NCBI GenBank assembly: GCA_934281515.1
Contig: CAKQXG010000063.1
Span: 1-10,972 of the forward strand
From: an uncultured Clostridia bacterium
GTDB lineage: Bacteria > Bacillota > Clostridia > Christensenellales > CAG-314
Length of the DNA stretch: 10,972 bases
Direction: 5' to 3'
Part shown: positions 5,962 through 10,972 of the stretch, in pieces
How positions within the stretch are numbered: the first letter of the stretch is position 1
How the letters are laid out: every line of letters starts with the position of its first letter
Position numbers and translations under genes: made by a program
Notes under the pieces: model-generated
What the model was told of the DNA's origin: nothing
Databases searched by the model: none
The model's input: the letters and a program-made list of their open reading frames with translations, nothing else

Positions 5962-6504
5962 ATGAAACAAAAAACCGTACTCATGGACGAAGTGGCTGTG
6001 GATCGCGCATTGTCGCGCATAGCTCACGAAATCATCGAACGCAACAAAGGCGTAAGTAACCTTGCGCTTGTCGGCGTTATCACGCGCGGTGCACCAATGG
6101 CACAGATGTTGGCGGACAAGATCGAACGCTTCGAGGGCGTAAAGGTTCCTTGCGGAAGCGTTGACATCAGCCTGTACCGAGATGACATAGAAGAGATATC
6201 CGAAATGCCCGTTGTCAACGGCACGAACATTGACTTCGACGTCAAGGGCAAGCGAGTGGTGTTGTGCGACGACGTGTTGTACACAGGGCGCACGGCCCGC
6301 GCGGCAATGGAAGCGGTGTTGAAGCTGGGAAGGCCCAAGTGTATACAACTTGCCGTACTTGTCGACCGCGGACACAGAGAGTTGCCTCTGCGTGCCGACT
6401 ACGTAGGCAAAAACGTGCCTACAACGCTGTCGGAAATGATTGCCGTGCGTTTTGTACCTACCGACGGCGAACAAAACGTGGTGTTGTTTGACTTGCAGTC
6501 GTAA
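5962..6504 (+). CDS. pyrR: PyrR, pyrimidine operon attenuator / uracil phosphoribosyltransferase
   Basis: The 180-residue product matches PyrR in length and motifs. The PRPP-binding loop is DDVLYTGRT at residues 103-111, preceded by hydrophobic VVLC. Also typical are ALVGVITRGAPMA near residues 35-47, DISLYRDD near 72, LVDRGHRELP and the C-terminal GKNVPTT region. PyrR binds UMP or UTP and the leader hairpin in pyr mRNA, causing termination; most members also convert uracil and PRPP to UMP. The start at 5962 follows AAGGAG (5946-5951) at a rather long 10 bases. The frame is open back to 5785, but that part overlaps the attenuator and is not coding. Its own leader carries the binding site, so the gene should be autoregulated. 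It is followed by the uracil permease, as in Bacillus. Confidence 0.96.
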   Translation: MKQKTVLMDEVAVDRALSRIAHEIIERNKGVSNLALVGVITRGAPMAQMLADKIERFEGVKVPCGSVDISLYRDDIEEISEMPVVNGTNIDFDVKGKRVVLCDDVLYTGRTARAAMEAVLKLGRPKCIQLAVLVDRGHRELPLRADYVGKNVPTTLSEMIAVRFVPTDGEQNVVLFDLQS

Positions 6505-6566
6505 ATTTTTACCGGCATGTAAGTTGTTGCGTGTTTGACAGTGGTCGTAAATTCGATTTGACGGTC

Positions 6567-6619
6567 AGTCGTTGTTTTTGTATGTTTGCATTCCGAGATG
6601 CGGCGGACGAACGGCGACT
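6567..6619 (+). other. Intercistronic hairpin between pyrR and the permease gene
   Basis: AGTCGTTGT (6567-6575) pairs with ACGGCGACT (6611-6619) over nine positions with two G-U pairs. Above an internal loop, GTTT (6584-6587) pairs with GGAC (6605-6608) and GCAT (6588-6591) with ATGC (6598-6601), with a GGC bulge on the 3' side and the hexaloop TCCGAG. It ends 23 bases before the ribosome binding site. It lacks the bulge position and loop closure of a PyrR site and has no U tract after it, so it is not a second attenuator by this reading. A role in mRNA processing or stability is possible. Confidence 0.4.
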
Positions 6620-6658
6620 CCGTGAAATAATTAATTTTATACAGGAGATATAAAAATT

Positions 6659-8134
6659 ATGGAACTGACCTACAAAGTAACAGATCGACCGTCTTTCGGC
6701 AGAACGTTGCTGTACGCTCTGCAACAGATGTTGGCAATTCTTGCCGCTACAATTGCGGTGCCTACAATCATCAACAGCGGCTTGTCTGCGGAGATGCTTG
6801 CGGCAGGCAACGGCATGAGTCAGTCGGCGGCATTGTTCGGCGCAGGCATAGGCACGCTTGTGTACCTGTTGTTTACCAAGTTCAAGAGTCCCGTTTTCCT
6901 GGGCAGCAGCTTTGCTTTTCTCGGTAGCATGGCGGCGGCTTTCGGCGGCGGCGTAACGGCTTCGCTAGGGTATCTCGGGTTGCTTATCGGCGCATTGTTT
7001 GCAGGACTGGTGTATGTTGTCATTGCGCTTATCGTCAAGTTTGCAGGCGTAGGTTGGATCAACAAGGTTATGCCTGCCGTTGTCATCGGACCTACGGTTG
7101 CAATTATCGGTTTGTCGCTTGCAGGCAACGCCGTAGGCGACCTTATGAAGGGCAGCGTGTACACAACCGGCACCGAATGGGTGCTTAAACTTGTCGAAGG
7201 CGGTGCGCCGATAGTGGAGGAAAAGGCAGTTTCCGTAATGGTTACTTCCCCATACATTGCCCTTATCTGCGGTTTGGTTACGCTGTTTGCAACGGTAATC
7301 GCTTCGGTGTACGGCAACAAATCAGTTAAACTTATTCCCTTTATCATCGGTATCGTGTCTGGTTACGCAGTGGCGGCAATTTTTACGGGCATCGGCTTCC
7401 TTGCCGATATCGACGCACTTAAAGTAATCGATTTCAGCAAGTTTGCCAATATGGAATGGGTTCCGTCCTTCGCCTTCCTCAAAGCGTTTGACGGCAACTA
7501 CGGCGAAACAAATATTGGTCAATACATCGGTACAATTGCCGTGGCGTACATGCCCGTGGCATTTGTCGTGTTTGCCGAACACATTGCCGACCACAAAAAC
7601 CTGTCTAGTATCATCGGTAGCGATTTGTTGGAAAACCCGGGTCTTACACGTACGTTGCTCGGCGATGGCGTAGGCAGTATCGCAGGCGCATTCTTCGGCG
7701 GTTGCCCCAACACAACCTACGGCGAAAGCGTCGCATGCGTCGCAATTACAGGCAATGCGTCGGTTGTTACGATTTTCGCAACGTCAATACTGTGCTTGTT
7801 GGCAAGCTTTATCGGACCGTTTGTAACATTTCTTGCTACCATTCCCGGTTGCGTTATGGGCGGCGTTTGCATGGCTTTGTACGGATTTATCGCAGTGTCC
7901 GGTCTTAAAATGATACAACCGATAGATTTGGGCGACAATCGCAACTTATTTGTCGTATCGGTAATTCTCATCAGCGGCGTAGGCGGACTGACATTGAATG
8001 TCGGCAAAATCACCATCACGACCATTGCTTGTTCGCTGATACTCGGCATCCTTGTCAACTTGCTGTGCAACATCAAACGCAACAAAAAGACGGAAACGTC
8101 ACTTGAAGAATCTACGACCGCCAAAGCGGAGTAA
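6659..8134 (+). CDS. uraA: Uracil permease, NCS2 (UraA/PyrP) family
   Basis: The 491-residue protein is strongly hydrophobic, with about 12-14 membrane segments, and fits the nucleobase:cation symporter-2 family. The N-terminal helix has the family pattern ALQQMLAILAATIAVP. The two substrate-site glutamates are visible as E307 in AEHIADH and E356 in NTTYGES, 49 residues apart as in E. coli UraA (E241 and E290). The GDGVGS segment and the SGVGGLTLNVG segment near the C-terminus also fit. The position four residues after E307 is Asp rather than the His of UraA, a difference seen in a subgroup. Uracil is the likely substrate because the gene follows pyrR under the pyr attenuator; xanthine cannot be excluded from sequence alone. 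AGGAG (6643-6647) precedes the ATG by 11 bases. Confidence 0.92.
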   Translation: MELTYKVTDRPSFGRTLLYALQQMLAILAATIAVPTIINSGLSAEMLAAGNGMSQSAALFGAGIGTLVYLLFTKFKSPVFLGSSFAFLGSMAAAFGGGVTASLGYLGLLIGALFAGLVYVVIALIVKFAGVGWINKVMPAVVIGPTVAIIGLSLAGNAVGDLMKGSVYTTGTEWVLKLVEGGAPIVEEKAVSVMVTSPYIALICGLVTLFATVIASVYGNKSVKLIPFIIGIVSGYAVAAIFTGIGFLADIDALKVIDFSKFANMEWVPSFAFLKAFDGNYGETNIGQYIGTIAVAYMPVAFVVFAEHIADHKNLSSIIGSDLLENPGLTRTLLGDGVGSIAGAFFGGCPNTTYGESVACVAITGNASVVTIFATSILCLLASFIGPFVTFLATIPGCVMGGVCMALYGFIAVSGLKMIQPIDLGDNRNLFVVSVILISGVGGLTLNVGKITITTIACSLILGILVNLLCNIKRNKKTETSLEESTTAKAE

Positions 8135-8171
8135 CAAGTTGTAGTGTAACTAACAATAAATAATAAGTAGC

Positions 8172-8198
8172 GGGACAGTTGCTTTGTGCAGCTGTCCT
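8172..8198 (+). terminator. Probable terminator of the pyr operon
   Basis: GGGACAGTTG (8172-8181) pairs with CAGCTGTCCT (8189-8198) over 10 positions with two G-U pairs and a seven-base loop. The tail ATTGTATTAGTTGTTG is U-rich but interrupted, so termination may be partial. Confidence 0.6.
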
Positions 8199-8495
8199 AT
8201 TGTATTAGTTGTTGTGGTATGCGCCATATCGCTTGTTCAAATTTTTAATGATATATTGTTTACTCAAAACTTTAATCAAAGTTTTTGAAAGGATAGTGGT
8301 ACGGGTAATGGAAAAACTTTTTCCAAAAAGTTTGCCTTTCCCCGTTAATCGTATTACGGCATACCCACGACAAAACAGTAGATTTTTTGGAAGAAATGAT
8401 GTAAAATCAATTTGTACAGTGTGCAAATTTGCAATACGTTGCAATAAAACGCGCTCCTATGCAATTAGTATGTTGAAAAGAGGAACGAAAGACAA
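8199..8495 (+). promoter_or_regulatory. AT-rich regulatory gap upstream of the ECF sigma gene
   Basis: No convincing gene lies here. Two self-complementary stretches share an AAACTTT core: TCAAAACTTT (8264-8273) with AAAGTTTTTGA (8278-8288), and AAACTTTTT with AAAAAGTTT around 8314-8333. Nearer the gene are a perfect 10-bp palindrome GCAAATTTGC (8423-8432) and a direct repeat of TTGCAATA (8429-8436 and 8439-8446, period 10). A weak sigma-A candidate is TAGATT, 17 bases, TAAAAT (8402-8407). ECF promoters of this group cannot be recognised by eye, so autoregulation is only an expectation. Confidence 0.4.
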
Positions 8496-9047
8496 ATGAA
8501 ATCCGATGCTAAATCAACCCATCCTTCTCAACGGGAGATAGACAAGTGTCTGCTGTCCGTTGGTGAGGGCGACAATGACGCTTTGTCGAGATTGTACGAC
8601 CTGACGGCAAGTTCGGTGTACGCCTACTCGTTGTCCCTGTTGCGCAACAGGTTCGATGCCGAGGATGTGATGCACGACGTGTTTGTTAAGGTGTACGAGA
8701 CGGCGCGCGACTACAAGTCACACGGCAAACCGCTTGCCTGGATGTTGACCATAGCCAAAAACATGTGCTATGCTCGCTTTAACCAAGTCAAGCGCATTGC
8801 GGAGATTTCCGACGAGGATATCGAACGACAGTTTGCCGACGACGCGGGCATCGATTCCGATGACAAGATGGTGTTGCGTGCCGCGCTAGGCTCGCTGTCA
8901 TCGGTAGAGCGACAGATTGTCGTATTGCACGCAGTCAGCGGTATGAAACACCGCGAGATTGCCGACATGTTGGGTATTCCTCTTTCCACGACGCTCAGTA
9001 AGTACAACAGAGCGCTTGGTAAACTAAAAGTCATCATCAAGGAGTGA
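8496..9047 (+). CDS. ECF-type RNA polymerase sigma factor
   Basis: The 183-residue protein has the two-domain layout of ECF (sigma-24-like) factors. Region 2 spans about residues 25-95, with the recognisable DAEDVMHDVFVKVY at 54-67 and AWMLTIAKNMCYARF at 81-95, which bind core polymerase and the -10. Region 4 spans about 128-178, with SSVERQIVVLHAVSG leading into a helix-turn-helix (HREIADMLGIPLSTTLSKYN), which reads the -35. The linker between them is acidic. The KYNRAL ending of the recognition helix region fits ECF factors paired with RsgI-like anti-sigma proteins. The anti-sigma gene starts four bases after the stop, and its ribosome binding site lies inside the last codons here, so the pair is coupled. 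An AAAGAGG element precedes the ATG at about 12 bases. Confidence 0.92.
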   Translation: MKSDAKSTHPSQREIDKCLLSVGEGDNDALSRLYDLTASSVYAYSLSLLRNRFDAEDVMHDVFVKVYETARDYKSHGKPLAWMLTIAKNMCYARFNQVKRIAEISDEDIERQFADDAGIDSDDKMVLRAALGSLSSVERQIVVLHAVSGMKHREIADMLGIPLSTTLSKYNRALGKLKVIIKE

Positions 9048-9051
9048 GTGT

Positions 9052-10614
9052 ATGAACAACGACAAACAAGTAAACCGTCGTGTGCGAAAGGCATTCGACA
9101 ATGCAACCCCTAACAACTACGAAAATATCAGACAAGATTGTCCTCAACGCCAAACGGCAACAAGGACAAGACCCAACTACTGGAAGTGGGCGTCGCTTGC
9201 AATGGCATTTGTGCTGTTGGCGGTGGGCGTGTTTTCGGTGGTAGGCTTGTTTGGAGGCAACAATGTGGCAATGGCCGAAACCGTTGTCAGTCTTGACGTC
9301 AACCCCAGCTTGCAAATCAAGGTGGACGCAAACGGCAAGGTGATAGAGGTGGTTGCCAACAACGACGACGCCAGGAAGATTCTCGGAGAAATGGATTTCA
9401 GCGGCAGTACGCTGGAAGTGACCGTGTACGCCCTTGTCGGCTCGATGTACGCCAACGGATACCTGTCGGAAACATCCAACTCGGTGCTTGTCGATGTCAA
9501 CACCAAGCTTAACAAAGCCGAAATCGTAGCAAAGGTTACGGCACAAATTGAAGGCGCACTTAACAAAAACAATGTGGCTCCCAACGTGATCGTGTCCAAA
9601 TCGGGCGACGAATTGTCCGCAGGCGAACAACAACAAGCGGAAGAAGTGCAACAAAGCTACGATATCTCTGCGGCAAAAGCCAGGTTGATTGCGCAAATAA
9701 TGCAAAAGGACGTCAACGGCAAGCATACTGTAAAAAGTCTTGTCGCACTTAAAGTAAACGATTTGTCGTTGATACTGGAAGGACTGGTTGGCACCTCTAT
9801 CGGTAGCGGCACTGCAAGCGAAGGTGCGTACATCGGCAAAGAAGCCGCGCTTAAAGCGGCATTGGAAGCATTCCGTATCGACCTGACGGCAAACGTCAAA
9901 GATTTGAAAATCAAGCTTGACTTTGAAGACGGTCGCATGGTGTACGAAGTCGAGTTTGTACTTGACGGTAAAAAGTACGAGTGTGAAGTAGTGGCAAGTC
10001 GTACCGTTACAGATACCGACAGGGTATACGAGCTTGAAATAGAGTTTGGCAATAAACCGCAAAAAAAGACGCTTACCGAGGCTGAAAAACAAGAGTTGAT
10101 GAAAGATATTACAAAAAAAGCTCTTGTAGAAGCCCAAGTTGTGGTATCGGTTGGCAATGTATTATCGGTCAATGTGGAACGCACTGCTGACGACAAATAC
10201 ACGATCGATGCAAAATTCGTTTGTGACAAAGTTGACTACGAACTTAAATTCGAGTCGGAATTTGACGACGATGACTGTGTCGTTGAAGTTAGGTTTACCT
10301 ACAACAATACAGAATTCGAGTTTGAATTTGACTACAACGGCGAGCTTGTCAAGACTAAAACGAAACACGTTGTCGGTAACGAAAAAGTAAGCGTGGACGA
10401 AGGCAAACTGTACGAGCTGTTGAAAGAACGTTGGAACATCCGTTTCGGTATTTTTAACTTGGGTGTTGACGACTTGAAATGGTCGTTTGAATACGACGAC
10501 GGTGTAATCGAATGCGAAACTCATATCGTCACATTGACGGGCAGATATACGGTAACTATCGAGATAGACAGCACAACGGGAGGCTTTGTCGATATCGACA
10601 TAGAGCGCGACTAG
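9052..10614 (+). CDS. Membrane-anchored RsgI-like anti-sigma factor with PepSY-like repeats
   Basis: The 520-residue protein has a short basic cytoplasmic part (1-43), one membrane helix (about 46-67) and a large extracytoplasmic part. Just outside the membrane is an RsgI-type domain (about 75-160) beginning ETVVSLDVNPSLQIKV. The Asn84-Pro85-Ser86 motif is where characterised RsgI proteins are reported to self-cleave. A Gln/Glu-rich linker follows, then PepSY-like alpha/beta units at about 260-316 (clear, GKEAALKAALEA followed by a YEVEFVLDGKKYECEV strand pair), 343-405 and 445-512 (divergent). The N-terminus should hold the upstream sigma factor at the membrane until a signal triggers release. 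No carbohydrate-binding module or enzyme domain is present, so the ligand is unknown. AAGGAG (9039-9044) gives seven-base spacing to the ATG. Confidence 0.85.
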   Translation: MNNDKQVNRRVRKAFDNATPNNYENIRQDCPQRQTATRTRPNYWKWASLAMAFVLLAVGVFSVVGLFGGNNVAMAETVVSLDVNPSLQIKVDANGKVIEVVANNDDARKILGEMDFSGSTLEVTVYALVGSMYANGYLSETSNSVLVDVNTKLNKAEIVAKVTAQIEGALNKNNVAPNVIVSKSGDELSAGEQQQAEEVQQSYDISAAKARLIAQIMQKDVNGKHTVKSLVALKVNDLSLILEGLVGTSIGSGTASEGAYIGKEAALKAALEAFRIDLTANVKDLKIKLDFEDGRMVYEVEFVLDGKKYECEVVASRTVTDTDRVYELEIEFGNKPQKKTLTEAEKQELMKDITKKALVEAQVVVSVGNVLSVNVERTADDKYTIDAKFVCDKVDYELKFESEFDDDDCVVEVRFTYNNTEFEFEFDYNGELVKTKTKHVVGNEKVSVDEGKLYELLKERWNIRFGIFNLGVDDLKWSFEYDDGVIECETHIVTLTGRYTVTIEIDSTTGGFVDIDIERD

Positions 10615-10643
10615 CACAATCGGCGCATAAAGGCGTAACAAAT

Positions 10644-10717
10644 GTCAGGGGCGCAAGCAATCGGTTGGCGATTGCGTCGTTTGTCGCAACATGCGACTGC
10701 ACCCCTTTCCCCTAGAC
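10644..10717. repeat. Candidate three-way-junction structured element
   Basis: Outer arm AGGGGCGC (10647-10654) pairs with GCACCCCT (10699-10706) with one mismatch. It encloses two hairpins: GCAATCG (10657-10663) with CGATTGC (10669-10675), and GTCGC (10683-10687) with GCGAC (10693-10697). A second CCCCT (10709-10713), followed by GAC (10715-10717), can replace the first as partner of GTC-AGGGG (10644-10651). It lies 30 bases after the anti-sigma stop and has no U tract. It could be an intergenic repeat or an RNA; I do not recognise a family. Confidence 0.4.
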
Positions 10718-10760
10718 AGAGCAACGGTGTTTACCACTGTTTTCTCTTCCTCTTTTCCCC

Positions 10761-10776
10761 GTTCGGCATGCCGAAC
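10761..10776. repeat. Perfect 16-bp palindrome
   Basis: GTTCGGCATGCCGAAC is fully self-complementary with no spacer, which fits a dimeric protein-binding site better than an RNA hairpin. It sits directly upstream of the terminator and about 190 bases before the last promoter. Confidence 0.5.
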
Positions 10777-10817
10777 AAACAATTGACCGCTACATAAGTG
10801 GCGGTCTTTTGTTTGTA
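10777..10817. terminator. Strong, probably bidirectional terminator after the sigma/anti-sigma operon
   Basis: GACCGCTAC (10785-10793) pairs with GTGGCGGTC (10798-10806) over nine positions with one U-G pair around the loop ATAA. The pairing continues below through CAAACA and TGTTTG. TTTTGTTTGT follows on the + strand. The A-rich AAACAA on the left gives a U-rich tail for transcripts arriving on the other strand. Confidence 0.82.
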
Positions 10818-10942
10818 ATTTTGACCATTCGCTGCAAGTACCCGGAAGTCGTCCGATGTAGCTCCAATCTGCTCAACGGCAAAAATGTAATGTCTAGGTT
10901 AAAAAAAACGAAAATTTTTGTGATAAAAAAACGGCAAATGTA

Positions 10943-10970
10943 TTGATTTTTGTTTTTTGTGGTGTATAAT
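10943..10970 (+). promoter_or_regulatory. Promoter reading out of the window
   Basis: TTGATT (10943-10948) and a perfect TATAAT (10965-10970) are 16 bases apart in very AT-rich DNA. It should start a transcript just beyond the window end, so a further + strand gene is expected downstream. Confidence 0.65.
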
Positions 10971-10972
10971 GG

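Noticed and set aside
6593..6598. CCGAGA as the loop of a second PyrR-binding site
   Set aside because: The six bases fit CNGNGA, but the flanking bases (T and T) do not close the loop. The stable pairing GCAT/ATGC shifts the loop to TCCGAG, and no terminator follows.
8209..8499. Possible 96-residue gene upstream of the sigma factor
   Set aside because: It has no ribosome binding site, mixed composition and no recognisable domain. It runs into the sigma gene start and covers hairpins and likely regulatory DNA.
9037..10137. Minus-strand open frame of 366 codons
   Set aside because: It is opposite the anti-sigma gene, rich in Cys, His and Phe without any pattern, and has no start signal.

Overview
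The window looks like chromosomal DNA from a Bacillota (Firmicutes) bacterium, most likely an uncultured clostridial lineage. Supporting signs are strong AGGAGG-type ribosome binding sites, classical TTGACA/TATAAT-like promoters, a PyrR-type attenuator in front of pyrR, a heterodimeric ABC exporter pair with one degenerate ATP site, and an ECF sigma factor paired with an RsgI-like anti-sigma factor. All eight genes I can support lie on the + strand. I see no rRNA, tRNA, CRISPR array, transposase or phage gene.

Layout. Positions 1-262 hold a promoter and a roughly 150-nt structured leader for a small YgjV-like membrane protein (263-583). A promoter with an embedded inverted repeat then precedes a double zinc-ribbon protein with an extremely acidic tail (820-1323), which ends at an intrinsic terminator. 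A strong extended -10 promoter (1464-1492) drives two translationally coupled ABC exporter half-transporters (1566-3332 and 3329-5080). Their ATPase motifs are complementary: the first has the altered Walker B and switch residues, the second has the altered signature loop. Together they predict a heterodimer with one working and one degenerate ATP site.

Positions 5081-5700 have no credible gene. They contain a 138-bp nested palindrome (5201-5338) that may be a dispersed repeat. Next comes a pyrimidine salvage operon. A consensus promoter (5710-5738) starts a leader with a textbook PyrR-binding hairpin, a mutually exclusive antiterminator and a 10-bp terminator with a T7 tract, followed by pyrR (5962-6504) and a uracil permease (6659-8134). 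UMP-bound PyrR should hold the binding hairpin, free the terminator and shut off its own synthesis and uracil import.

The last unit (8496-10614) is an ECF sigma factor with a membrane-anchored anti-sigma factor four bases downstream. The latter carries an RsgI-type extracellular domain with an Asn-Pro-Ser motif, then PepSY-like repeats instead of the carbohydrate-binding modules known from cellulolytic clostridia. This is the least explained protein system here. The downstream gap (10615-10972) holds a candidate three-way-junction element, a perfect 16-bp palindrome, a strong terminator and a promoter that fires out of the window.
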